Shown here piece by piece: positions 44,722 to 53,821 of a DNA stretch of 64,000 nt. The position numbers and the translations under genes are program-made. Numbering within the stretch: the stretch's first letter is position 1; every line of letters begins with the position of its first letter. The DNA comes from Clostridia bacterium (GTDB lineage: Bacteria; Bacillota; Clostridia; TANB77; CAG-508): the NCBI GenBank assembly GCA_900752335.1, contig CAADUZ010000014.1, forward strand, positions 22,115-86,114. The letters run 5' to 3'. A model generated the notes under the pieces. The model saw only the letters and a list, made by a program, of their open reading frames with translations. It was not told the DNA's origin and did not search any database.

Positions 44722-45786
44722 TTGGCAGAAGGTATTGCAGAAGTTTTAAAGTTGATAGCCCCAGGTACGGCTATACGTAATGGTTTGGAGAATATTTTAA
44801 ATGCTAAAACAGGAGCTCTAATTGCCATTGCGGATAATGAAGAAGTTTTGAAACTAGTTGATGGTGGCTTTAAGCTAGACGTTGAGTTTAGTCCTGCAAA
44901 GTTATACGAACTTGCTAAAATGGATGGCGCAATTATTTTGAGTTCGGATTTTAAGAAGATTTTGTATGCTAATACGCAGCTTATTCCGTCACCAGAGATT
45001 TCTACTAATGAAACTGGTACAAGGCATAGAACTGCAGAGCGTACTGCAAAGCAAACTGGTTCACTTGTAATTAGTATTTCTCAAAGAAGGGGAATTATAA
45101 CTCTTTTTAGAGGCAATGAGAGGTATGTTTTAAGAAATTCAGCTGACGTTATTTCGAAGGCAAACCAGGCTTTACAAATTGTAGAAAAGTACAAGAAGGT
45201 TTTTGATAGTAAAATTAATGTGCTTAACGAGTATGAGTTTAATGATATAGTTACACTCGAAAATGTGATTACTGCAATCCAAAGAGCTGAACTTGTTATG
45301 AAAATTGCAAAAGAGGTTGAGAAGGCGATTGACGAACTTGGAGAAGAAGGAAGGCTTTTGGAGATGCAGCTTGACGAAACAGTTGGTGATTTAGAGAAAG
45401 AGGAGCTTTTACTGATAAAGGATTATATTGCACCAGGCAAGAAGAGAGTAGCTGATAAGATTTTGCAAGAGCTAAAAACAGTTGTATACGAAAACCTTAT
45501 AAAACCAGAAAAGATAGCTAATCTTCTAGGATACGAGGACTTTGACAATTATGACGAAGTTGGAGTGTATACGAGAGGTTATAGAATTTTAAGTAAAATA
45601 CCAAGAATGCCAAGTACTATAGTGGAGAATTTGGTAAAATCTTTTAAATCTTTCCAACATATTTTGGCAGCAGATATTCCAAAATTAGATGAAGTTGATG
45701 GTATTGGAGAGATTAGAGCAAGAACAATCAAGCAGTCTTTGAAGAGAATGCAAGAACAATTTGTTTTTGATAATTTGATTATGTGA
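44722..45786 (+). CDS. disA: DNA integrity scanning diadenylate cyclase DisA
   Basis: DisA (354 aa) makes c-di-AMP and pauses on damaged DNA. The DAC domain shows LIAPGTAIRNGLENIL, DGAIILS and ETGTRHRTAERTA (DGA and RHR motifs). A helical linker follows, then a helix-hairpin-helix DNA-binding end (IPKLDEVDGIGEIRART). I chose TTG 44722, because aaaggag at 44707-44713 overlaps the GTG at 44713. Adjacent to radA, with which it interacts genetically in Bacillus. Confidence 0.95.
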   Translation: MAEGIAEVLKLIAPGTAIRNGLENILNAKTGALIAIADNEEVLKLVDGGFKLDVEFSPAKLYELAKMDGAIILSSDFKKILYANTQLIPSPEISTNETGTRHRTAERTAKQTGSLVISISQRRGIITLFRGNERYVLRNSADVISKANQALQIVEKYKKVFDSKINVLNEYEFNDIVTLENVITAIQRAELVMKIAKEVEKAIDELGEEGRLLEMQLDETVGDLEKEELLLIKDYIAPGKKRVADKILQELKTVVYENLIKPEKIANLLGYEDFDNYDEVGVYTRGYRILSKIPRMPSTIVENLVKSFKSFQHILAADIPKLDEVDGIGEIRARTIKQSLKRMQEQFVFDNLIM

Positions 45787-45851
45787 AGCTAATTGCCAAG
45801 TTTATGCATGATATTAGTAGAATACATGCATTATACCAAGCAATAAAAACA

Positions 45852-45880
45852 TTGTAATATATTAAAAATTATGTTATTAT
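45852..45880 (+). promoter_or_regulatory. Promoter of the membrane cyclophilin
   Basis: TTGTAA (45852-45857), 17 bp, TATTAT (45875-45880). Confidence 0.6.
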
Positions 45881-45941
45881 ATTTGTGTTGTTAATTATAA
45901 AAAACATATTAAATAAAACAACAAAGAAAGAGGAAGAGAAA

Positions 45942-46910
45942 ATGAATAAAATAGCAGTTAGAATTTTATTAATATTAGGAATTATTTTAGTTGTAGCAGG
46001 CATTGCTTTTGCTTCATACGGCATATATAAAAAGGCTACATTGGATATTCCAAACCCAGTAGCTACAATAGAAATAGAAGATTATGGTACAATAAAGGTG
46101 GAGTTATATCCAGATAAAGCACCTAATACAGTAGCTAATTTTATAAGATTAGCTAATAGAGGATTTTATAACGGAACTACTTTCCATAGAACAATGCCAA
46201 ATTTTGTTATTCAAGGTGGTGCAAAAGATGGGGATACTACGGCATCTCCAATACTTGCAGATATATATGATTTGGACGAAGTTTTAAACAATAAAAAAAT
46301 ATTTGAAGGAATACTAGAAAAGTACTATGACGGAGAATATACATTAGATGACGATACTGTTATAGAGTCATATTCTGATTTTAAAAAGTATAAAAAAGAA
46401 TTTGAAAAAAATAATTCAGATAAAAGTGTAAATTCAGAATTTGAAGACTTTTTAGATACAGAATATAATATAAAAGGCGAATTTGTTGCAAATGGCGATA
46501 ACGATAATAATATAAAACACGAAAAAGGCGTTATATCTATGGCAAGAAGCGATTACAGCACATATGGATATATAGAAGAAGGATACAATTCAGCAGGTTG
46601 CCAATTCTTTATAATGTCAACAGATAACACACAGCTAGATGGACTATATGCACCATTTGGTAAAGTAATAGAAGGAATGGACGTAGTAGATAAAGTTGCT
46701 AATGTAGAAGTATATTATAGAGATGAAGAAGTAGACGAAGATTATGAAAAGCCAAAGGACGAAGATGGAAACGAAATATTGTCTGATACACCAAAAAAAC
46801 AACCAGTTATAAAAAGTATAACAGTAGAAACCTATGGAGTAGACTACGGCGTGCCAGAAACAATAGTACCATTTGACTTAAATTCATTATTCTCAAATCT
46901 ATATTATTAA
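45942..46910 (+). CDS. Membrane-anchored cyclophilin-type peptidyl-prolyl isomerase
   Basis: This 322-aa protein has an N-terminal TM anchor (~7-28, ILLILGIILVVAGIAFASYG), then a cyclophilin fold interrupted by a long acidic insertion (~100-185): GTIKVELYPDKAPNTVANFI, FYNGTTFHRTMPNFVIQGG, then GYNSAGCQFFIMSTDNTQLD and LDGLYAPFGKVIEGMDVVDK (family catalytic and end motifs). ATG 45942 has an agaggaagag site. Probably aids folding of secreted proteins. Confidence 0.9.
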   Translation: MNKIAVRILLILGIILVVAGIAFASYGIYKKATLDIPNPVATIEIEDYGTIKVELYPDKAPNTVANFIRLANRGFYNGTTFHRTMPNFVIQGGAKDGDTTASPILADIYDLDEVLNNKKIFEGILEKYYDGEYTLDDDTVIESYSDFKKYKKEFEKNNSDKSVNSEFEDFLDTEYNIKGEFVANGDNDNNIKHEKGVISMARSDYSTYGYIEEGYNSAGCQFFIMSTDNTQLDGLYAPFGKVIEGMDVVDKVANVEVYYRDEEVDEDYEKPKDEDGNEILSDTPKKQPVIKSITVETYGVDYGVPETIVPFDLNSLFSNLYY

Positions 46911-46964
46911 AAGGTTATAGGAAAGCCAAATAAAAACCTAAATACAAATAAAAGAGGCTAAAAA

Positions 46965-47102
46965 ATGGAAAATACAAATAAAAAACAAAAAAATAGAAGA
47001 GATATGGGAAAAATTGCAACAAGAGTAATTGCAGCAATACTTGCAGTTTTAATGGTACTTGCTGTAGCATCATCACTAATATATTATTTAATAAGTATGT
47101 AA
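46965..47102 (+). CDS. 45-residue single-TM protein
   Basis: Reading from ATG 46965 with an agaggc site: a basic N-terminus MENTNKKQKNRRDMGK and a transmembrane segment IAAILAVLMVLAVASSLIYY. The stop codon is 15 bp before cdaA, so it is probably co-translated with cdaA. Shape resembles DUF4044-type peptides, but that assignment is weak. Confidence 0.65.
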   Translation: MENTNKKQKNRRDMGKIATRVIAAILAVLMVLAVASSLIYYLISM

Positions 47103-47117
47103 AAAAAGAGGAAAATT

Positions 47118-48041
47118 ATGGACGTTTTTTCGTTAAATATAAATAAATTCTGGACGAACATAACAGAATATGTTGTTGATATTTCAAATAACCCATTTAA
47201 ATTAATAATATTTATATTAGATATTTTAATAGTTGGATACATAGCATACAAATTTGTAAAATCAGCGCGTAGCTCTAGGGTATGGCAATTACTAAAAGGA
47301 ATAGTATTAATAGTATTTATAACAATATTAAGTGGAATATTTGAATTTAGAATATTAAATTGGTTTTTAACTATATTTACAACATATGGTGTAATTGCAT
47401 TGATGGTTATATTCCAACCAGAATTAAGAAGAATGTTGGAACAACTAGGAACAAATAAGTTTACAAAATTCTTTGGAATAGGACTTGAAAAAAGTCTAGA
47501 AACAAAAACAAAAGAAGATATATATAAAATTGTAATTGCAGCAAAAGAGTTATCAAATAATAAAGTTGGAGGATTAATTGTATTAGAAAGAGATATACAA
47601 TTAAATGACATAATGGACACAGGTGTTAAGATAGATGCAGAAGTATCACCACAATTATTGGTAAATCTTTTCGAACCAAAAACACCATTACATGATGGTG
47701 CAGTTATAATAAGCAAAAATAAAATTGCAGCAGCAGCTTGTATATTGCCATTATCAGATGATAACAATATTTCAAAAGGACTCGGAACAAGGCATAGAGC
47801 GGCAATAGGAATATCAAGAGAAACTGATGCTATTGCAATAGTTATATCAGAAGAAACAAGCAAAATATCAATCGCAAAAGATGGAAATTTAATAGTGGAT
47901 TTAAAAGAAGAAGCTTTGAAAAATATCCTTATAAAAAATCTAGTAACAAAGAAATTTGGAAACGAAGAAAATCCAAAAAAGCATAAAATAAAATTAGCTA
48001 AAAACAAAGAAAAGAAAAAAATAGATGATAAGGAACAATAA
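47118..48041 (+). CDS. cdaA: Diadenylate cyclase CdaA
   Basis: CdaA (307 aa) is the membrane c-di-AMP synthase linked to cell wall and osmotic control. Three TM helices occupy the first ~100 residues, followed by the DAC domain: GGLIVLERDIQLNDIMDTGV, TPLHDGAVIIS (DGA) and LGTRHRAAIGIS (RHR). In most Firmicutes cdaR (ybbR) and glmM follow; here truA begins one base after the stop and no ybbR is present. With disA 1.3 kb upstream, the organism has two cyclases close together. Confidence 0.95.
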   Translation: MDVFSLNINKFWTNITEYVVDISNNPFKLIIFILDILIVGYIAYKFVKSARSSRVWQLLKGIVLIVFITILSGIFEFRILNWFLTIFTTYGVIALMVIFQPELRRMLEQLGTNKFTKFFGIGLEKSLETKTKEDIYKIVIAAKELSNNKVGGLIVLERDIQLNDIMDTGVKIDAEVSPQLLVNLFEPKTPLHDGAVIISKNKIAAAACILPLSDDNNISKGLGTRHRAAIGISRETDAIAIVISEETSKISIAKDGNLIVDLKEEALKNILIKNLVTKKFGNEENPKKHKIKLAKNKEKKKIDDKEQ

Positions 48042-48042
48042 T

Positions 48043-48781
48043 ATGAGAAATATAAAATTAGTTATAGAATATGATGGGAAAGACTATAACGGCTGGCAAA
48101 AGCAGCCTAACAAATTAAATATTCAAGGTGAAATAGAAAGAGCAATAGAAAATATAACAAAAGAAAAAGTAGACCTAATAGCATCAGGAAGAACAGATGC
48201 AGGCGTCCATGCTTTAGGACAAGTAGCTAATTTTAAAACGAATTCGAATATAGATATAGAAAAAATACCGATAGCAATAAATTCACAAGTTAAAAATTCC
48301 ATAAGAATTAAATCTGCAGAAGAAGTAGAAGAAAATTTCCATAGTAGATTTAATTGCAAGAAAAAAACATATAGATATGTGATAGACAACTCAAAATATG
48401 GAACAGCAATTTATAGAAATATTGTATACCACATGCCAATAAAATTAAATGTAGAAGAAATGAAAAAAGCAATAAAATACTTTGAAGGAGAACATGACTT
48501 TAAAGCTTTTAAATCAAGTGGCACAAGCAGCAAAAGCAGTGTTAGAACAATATATTCTGCAAACATAATAACAGAAGAAGATAAAATAGGAATAGACTTA
48601 ACAGGTAATGGCTTTTTATACAATATGGTACGAATAATAGCAGGAACGCTAGTAGACGTTGGACTTCGGAAAAATAAAAGCAGACGATATACCAAAAATA
48701 ATAGAAAGCAAAGACAGAACAAAAGCGGGAAAAACATTACCAGCGCATGGATTAATGCTTTTGAAAGTTGATTATAATTAA
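48043..48781 (+). CDS. truA: tRNA pseudouridine synthase TruA, requires +1 frameshift at CGGA (48667)
   Basis: TruA makes pseudouridine at tRNA positions 38-40. It begins IKLVIEYDGKDYNGWQKQPN, the catalytic aspartate is in SGRTDAGVHALGQVA, and NGFLYNMVRIIAGTLVDVG leads to the C-terminal strand. In frame, codon 209 is CGG and the zero frame then reads a nonconserved basic tail to 48771. Skipping C48667 gives GGA (Gly) and continues GKIKADDIPKI ... GKTLPAHGLMLLKVDYN to TAA 48779-48781, 245 aa, exactly the family length and the conserved C-terminus. The start ATG 48043 has aagga at 48030-48034. Confidence 0.92.
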
Positions 48782-48860
48782 AAAATAATATAAAAAAGTA
48801 ACAAATAATAATGTATTAACATAAAATATACAAAAACTATAAGCAAGAAGGAGAAATTTT

Positions 48861-49154
48861 ATGAATACATTATTATTATTTTTTGCACTTCCAATAGCCA
48901 CGATAATTCTATCAGTAGTATTACTAAAAATACTTAAATGCCCCGCATTAGTAGCAGCTACATTTTTTGCAATATACTTAATCTTAACATATGCTGTATT
49001 TGGTTCTGATTTTCTAATATTTGCAATAGTGTATACTATTCTTTCATATATAACTGCGATTATTACTAAAACAATATGCAAAACAATTACAAGAATTGAT
49101 AACAGAACAAGCAATAATGGCAGTCAAAACTGTTGCTACTGTAGAAGAAGATAG
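48861..49154 (+). CDS. DUF2651-like small membrane protein
   Basis: A 97-aa protein with three hydrophobic segments (~4-22, 31-48, 53-72), the middle segments resembling DUF2651 (FAIYLILTYAVFGSDFLIFAI). The C-terminus is polar and ends with two cysteines and a basic CYCRRR. Function unknown. It has an aggag site and is followed by a terminator. Confidence 0.7.
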   Translation: MNTLLLFFALPIATIILSVVLLKILKCPALVAATFFAIYLILTYAVFGSDFLIFAIVYTILSYITAIITKTICKTITRIDNRTSNNGSQNCCYCRRR

Positions 49155-49172
49155 AAATATTACAATAATATT

Positions 49173-49224
49173 ACAATAATATTAAGTTTTTATTACAACA
49201 AGCTTAATATTATTGTTTTTTTTT
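49173..49224 (+). terminator. Terminator before the pilus locus
   Basis: acaataatattaag (49173-49186) pairs with cttaatattattgt (49203-49216), followed by ten T's. Confidence 0.85.
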
Positions 49225-49232
49225 ATATATTG

Positions 49233-49261
49233 TTGTAAAATAAAATATGAAATAGTATTTT
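49233..49261 (+). promoter_or_regulatory. Possible promoter of the Tad/Flp-like locus
   Basis: TTGTAA (49233-49238), 17 bp, TATTTT (49256-49261). The -10 is weak. It is the only candidate between the terminator and cpaB. Confidence 0.4.
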
Positions 49262-49285
49262 GTCAAAAACAAGGAGGAATAAATT

Positions 49286-50230
49286 ATGGCAATGAATCCA
49301 ATGCAAAGGAAGGCAAATAATTCTTTTTTACTAGGAATTTTAATAACATTATTAATAACAGGAGTAATAATAGCCTTTTTAATATTACAAATATCTAAAT
49401 TAAATAGCGAAATGGAAGCAGCATCAGCACATACTGTATATGCTTATGTTGTAGTAGATACAATTCAATCTGGAACAGATATTACTTCTGATAAAGTACA
49501 AGGGGTAGAAGTTAATTTAAGCGTAGCTGCAGATACTTCTACATTTTATAGTGCACAAACAAGGGATGCGGAAGGCAACCCAGCAGCAGATAGTGCAGGA
49601 GCACTTTTACCAACAGGAATTAAGGCAAAAGTGGATTTGAATCCTGGAACTATTTTAACAACAGACTTAACTTATGAAAACGAACCAATAAGAAATGATT
49701 TAAGAAGCGAAGAATTTAATGTTATAACATTGCCAAGCCAGTTACAAACAGGCGAATATATAGATATAAGATTAAGAATGCCAGATGGTAGAAACGTAAT
49801 AGTTGTATCACATAAAGAAGTAACTATACCTAATCTTGCTGGTGTAGATTCAGAAAATTGTATATGGATGGATTTAACAGAAGAAGAAACTTTAATGATG
49901 AGCTGCGCAATAGTAGAATCATATAAAATGAATGGCGCTAAATTATATGCTACAAGATATGTAGAGCCAGGAATTCAAGAAGCTGCTACAGTAACATACG
50001 TGCCAAATGACGAAACAAAAGCATTAATCGAAAGAGATCCAAACATAGTACAAGAAGCTAAAAACGAATTATTAACTGTATTAAATTCAAACAGTGCATT
50101 AGTAAGACCCGGAATAAATAGTGCAATAAATAACGAAGATGCAGCAGACAATGTAATAGAAAAGACAGAAGATGAAATAACAAGCTTAAAAGAAGAAAGA
50201 GAATTATACATAGAATCAATAGGTGGATAG
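49286..50230 (+). CDS. CpaB/RcpC-like pilus assembly protein (SAF domain)
   Basis: This 314-aa protein has one TM anchor (~13-36) and a SAF domain (~50-120: YAYVVVDTIQSGTDITSDKV, ... ATTILTTDLTYE). The CpaB family forms part of the Tad pilus channel in diderms; in monoderms its role may be to bind the peptidoglycan. It opens the cluster ahead of two CpaE-like proteins and CpaF. Confidence 0.85.
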   Translation: MAMNPMQRKANNSFLLGILITLLITGVIIAFLILQISKLNSEMEAASAHTVYAYVVVDTIQSGTDITSDKVQGVEVNLSVAADTSTFYSAQTRDAEGNPAADSAGALLPTGIKAKVDLNPGTILTTDLTYENEPIRNDLRSEEFNVITLPSQLQTGEYIDIRLRMPDGRNVIVVSHKEVTIPNLAGVDSENCIWMDLTEEETLMMSCAIVESYKMNGAKLYATRYVEPGIQEAATVTYVPNDETKALIERDPNIVQEAKNELLTVLNSNSALVRPGINSAINNEDAADNVIEKTEDEITSLKEERELYIESIGG

Positions 50231-50250
50231 AATAAAATTTAGGAGGAAAT

Positions 50251-50949
50251 ATGAGAAGAATAAGCTTTATAGGGTGTTATGACAAAATAGATTTAATATT
50301 ATATATAGCTAAAATTTTAGTAGCAACAGATAAAAAAGTTTTAGTAATAGATTCTACAATCAATCAAAAGGCAAAGTATATAGTACCAGTTATACAACCT
50401 ACTAAAGCTTATGTTACTGAATTTGAAGAAATTGACGTAGCTGTGGGATTTCACAGCTACGACGAAATAAAAGAATATCTTGGAATGCCATTACACGCAG
50501 AATTACCATACGATATAGCTTTACTTGATATAGATTCGTATACAAGCCTTATGAACTTTGGCATTGATAATTCAGAAAGAAACTATTTTGTAACAGGATT
50601 TGACCTATACACACTAAAAAAAGGACTTGAAATATTAAGTGGACTTACAGAGGTAATTAACTTAACAAAAGTACTTTTCTCTAAAACAGCAACTAAAGAA
50701 GATGACGATTATTTAAACTACTTGTCACTAGGCTACAAAATAGTATGGAATGAGGAATTAATATATTTTCCATTTGAAGTAGGAGATCAAAGCGTTATAG
50801 CAGAAAACCAAAGAGTAGCAAAAATAAAATTTAAAAAATTAAGTGCACAGTATAAAGAAGCATTAATATACATAGTAGAGCAAATATTAAATCAAGACGA
50901 ATATGCTAAAATGAAAAAAATATTTAAACAATTAGAAAAAGGAGTTTAA
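50251..50949 (+). CDS. Degenerate CpaE/TadZ-like protein
   Basis: A 232-aa MinD/ParA-like protein with a Rossmann-like beginning MRRISFIGCYDKIDLILYIA and the switch-like ALLDIDSYTS, but no Walker A lysine. It lies between cpaB and a second CpaE-like gene and has an aggagg site. Likely a pseudo-NTPase polar localiser of the pilus machine; the function is inferred from position. Confidence 0.65.
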   Translation: MRRISFIGCYDKIDLILYIAKILVATDKKVLVIDSTINQKAKYIVPVIQPTKAYVTEFEEIDVAVGFHSYDEIKEYLGMPLHAELPYDIALLDIDSYTSLMNFGIDNSERNYFVTGFDLYTLKKGLEILSGLTEVINLTKVLFSKTATKEDDDYLNYLSLGYKIVWNEELIYFPFEVGDQSVIAENQRVAKIKFKKLSAQYKEALIYIVEQILNQDEYAKMKKIFKQLEKGV

Positions 50950-50951
50950 TA

Positions 50952-51788
50952 ATGGCAATAATCACTTTTAAAAGCAATGAACGAAAAGAAACTGGACAAA
51001 CATTATCATTAGTTGCTGTAGCAACACAAATGGCTGTAGAACATAGCTACAAAATACTAATAGTTTCAACTAATTTCAAAGACCAAACATTAGAAAACTG
51101 CTTTTGGGAATTAGATAGATTAAATAAACCAATAATGGCGAACCAGAGAGTAAACATTGGAGTGGATTCTGGTGTAGAAGGCTTAATAAAAGTACTTGCA
51201 AGCAACAAAACAAGTAATGATATTGTTAGAAACTACTCAAAAACAGTGTTAAGAGATAGATTAGATATATTATTATCACCTGTTACAGAAGATTATAACG
51301 AGTACAGCCAAATATGTAGAGAATATCCAGAAATCTTAAGAATTGCAGACAGATATTATGACTTAATCTTTGTGGATTTAAGTGGCAGAATGGACGAAAG
51401 AAATACAGAAGATATAATAAATGTATCGGACGTAATAGTTGTAAACTTAACACAAAGATTAAAAACAATTAACGATTTTGTGGAATTAAGAGAAAATAAT
51501 GATTTCTATAAAAGAAAAAATATAATACTATTAATGGGAAGATATGATGCACATTCTAAATATAATATAAAAAATGTAACAAGATATATGAAAGAAAGAA
51601 AAGAAATTTTAGCAATACCATATAATACATTATATTTTGAAGCATGTTCAGAAGGAAAAGCAATAGACTTTTTCTTACGACTTAAAAACCTTGACGAAAA
51701 TGACAGAAACCGTTTATTCGTAAACGAAGCAAACAGAGCAGATGATGCAATAATATATAAATTACAGGAATTGCAAATGAAGATATAG
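50952..51788 (+). CDS. CpaE/TadZ-like MinD-superfamily protein
   Basis: This 278-aa protein has a degenerate deviant Walker A (KSNERKETGQTLS), a LIFVDLSGRMDE strand and IVVNLTQRLK. It starts 2 bp after the previous gene and is the second CpaE-like copy in the locus. TadZ proteins localise Tad machines to poles or sites of assembly. Confidence 0.75.
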   Translation: MAIITFKSNERKETGQTLSLVAVATQMAVEHSYKILIVSTNFKDQTLENCFWELDRLNKPIMANQRVNIGVDSGVEGLIKVLASNKTSNDIVRNYSKTVLRDRLDILLSPVTEDYNEYSQICREYPEILRIADRYYDLIFVDLSGRMDERNTEDIINVSDVIVVNLTQRLKTINDFVELRENNDFYKRKNIILLMGRYDAHSKYNIKNVTRYMKERKEILAIPYNTLYFEACSEGKAIDFFLRLKNLDENDRNRLFVNEANRADDAIIYKLQELQMKI

Positions 51789-51809
51789 TCCTTTAGAAAG
51801 GAGCAAACT

Positions 51810-53797
51810 ATGGTAAACTTATTGTTAATAGTAATCGTTGTAATAGTAGCAATAGCATTACTATTGAATTTCATAAAGAAAAGAAAAAATGAACAAAAGG
51901 AAGACGTATTAGAAGTTGACGACAAAACATATACACTAGACATGATGGTAGAATTCGTAAAGAAAAGACTTGACGAAATAACTAAAATCAACCTTTATGA
52001 TATTGGACTTTCAGAAGAAGAACTAAAAAGAAGAAAAAATAAGAAGTACGAATTAAAAAGAGCTTTAAAAGGCTGTACATATGGTGACGTTAATGATAAA
52101 AAATACGTAAAAGAGTTAATTTACGACTTACTATATAAAGAGTATGGCGTAGATGAAACAAACGTATCAAAAGCAATTCCATTTGACGTGCCATCACTTT
52201 TAACAGCTCAAGATAAATTCGAAATCATATTATATATGTATAAGCAAGAATTTGGTTATGAAGCTTTATCAGAAATAATTAAAAAGTATGATTTAGCAAG
52301 ATTAAAATACGTTGAAGGCGAATCAAAACCTTGCTATGTTATAACAGACGAAGAAATAAACGATATATATGAAAAAGAAAACTTTGTATTAACACTAGAA
52401 GATAAAATAAATGTTGTAGTACAAAGAATATATCAAAAATATAAAGGATACAGTAGTATAGACGAAATAAGAGATATGAACATAGATGGTATATCTGGTG
52501 GTGTATCTGGACTTCCAGAATCTTTCTTAAGCCAAGTTGCACAAACAGATGGCGATTATTTATCTCAAATAGCAGAACACAAAGTACCACGTGCATGTGA
52601 CAGTATTTGGATTATGTATGCTGGTAAATCAATACGTTTAGCATTCTTATCATTTGGAACAGAAGCAGAACTAAAAAGAGTATGTCAAAACATATATAAA
52701 TACAATAACCCTGGACAGCTTTCTGATACCAACGGTTACAAAATAAATGAAATGAAAGATGGTTCTCGTGTCGTTGTTGTTAGACCAAGTATGTCTGAAA
52801 CATGGGCTTTCTTCGTAAGAAAGTTCGACGTAAAGCGTGCAACACTAGAACAAATAGTACGTTTCCCTGGAAAAGAGGAAACAATAGATTTACTAAAATT
52901 CTTGGTAAAAGGTGCAAGAATTATATCACTTACTGGTGAGCAAGGATGCCGGAAAAACAACAATGCTTATGGCTATGATAGAAAACATATACGAAACTAT
53001 GAACCTTCGTATTACAGAAACTGCATTCGAGCTTCACTTAAGAAAAATATATCCAACAAGAAACATATTATCAATGCGTGAGACAGAAACAGTTTCTGGA
53101 CAAGACTGTTTGGACGTTCAGAAAAAGACTGACGGTTCTGTTAATATAATCCGGAGAGGTTGCTACAGACCCGGTTGCATCTTGGATGATTCAGTCAGCA
53201 CAGGTTGCATCTAAATTTACATTATTTACTCACCATGCTAAAACATTTCCAGATTTAGTAACAGCACTACGTAACTCAATGCTACGTGCGGGTGTGTTTA
53301 GAAATGAAAAAACAGCAGAAGAGCAAGTTGTACAAGTTTTAAACTTTGATATACACTTGGTAAAAGACTTTAGAGGTAGAAGATACATAGAAAGAGTAAC
53401 AGAATGTATACCAGTAGAAGAGAAAAATGAATATACATATGACCATAGAAAAGAAAAGACAATAGAAGGAAAGCTAGATAAATTTATGGATAATGCTACT
53501 GTATATTTCACAAAAAGTACAAACAAAGAATTATACAAATACGTAAATATCCTAGAATATCATGATGGTACATATGTACTTACAAACCCTATTTCAGAGC
53601 ACAACATACGTGAAATGAGAAACAACATGGATGACGCAGACGTTGTAGAATTTGATAAATTCCTAGAAAGAAATTGGGGAATAAAAATGAAAAGATATGA
53701 CGATGCAGAAGATATACCAGATAGCGGAGTATTTGAAACAGTAGGAGCAGCAACACCTACAACAAAAAGAGGAAGAAAACCTAAAAAGGCAGAATAA
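51810..53797 (+). CDS. cpaF: CpaF/TadA-type secretion ATPase, requires two +1 frameshifts at CGGA (52950 and 53152)
   Basis: CpaF hydrolyses ATP to drive pilus assembly. An N-terminal TM (~1-18), an N2-like region, then the RecA motor: skipping C52950 turns in-frame CGG into GGA and restores SLTGEQGC-GKTTMLMAMIEN (Walker A, Gly 381). The next zero frame reaches IIR; skipping C53152 restores NII-GEVATDPVASWMIQSA (His/Asp box, Gly 448), then FTLFTHHAKTFPDLVTALR. The reading is continuous to 53797 (661 aa), and the interval 51810-53797 is 1988 nt, two more than a multiple of 3. Without both shifts only fragments would result (423, 100 and ~200 aa). Confidence 0.9.
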
Positions 53798-53821
53798 TGG
53801 CAAGGAGGTGCTACTTAATCA

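Noticed and set aside
47084..48007. 307-aa minus-strand ORF over cdaA
   Set aside because: Antisense shadow of a conserved gene, with low-complexity hydrophobic composition and no ribosome binding site that I can support.
48667..48669. CGG simply reassigned to another amino acid
   Set aside because: A sense reassignment would not change the reading frame; here the conserved protein continues only in +1.
52947..53155. Classical P-site slippage (-1 heptamer or CUU-type +1)
   Set aside because: The codons before the CGG differ (CAG, CTT, TGC, ATC), do not re-pair well in +1, and no shared SD-like or stem signal was seen.
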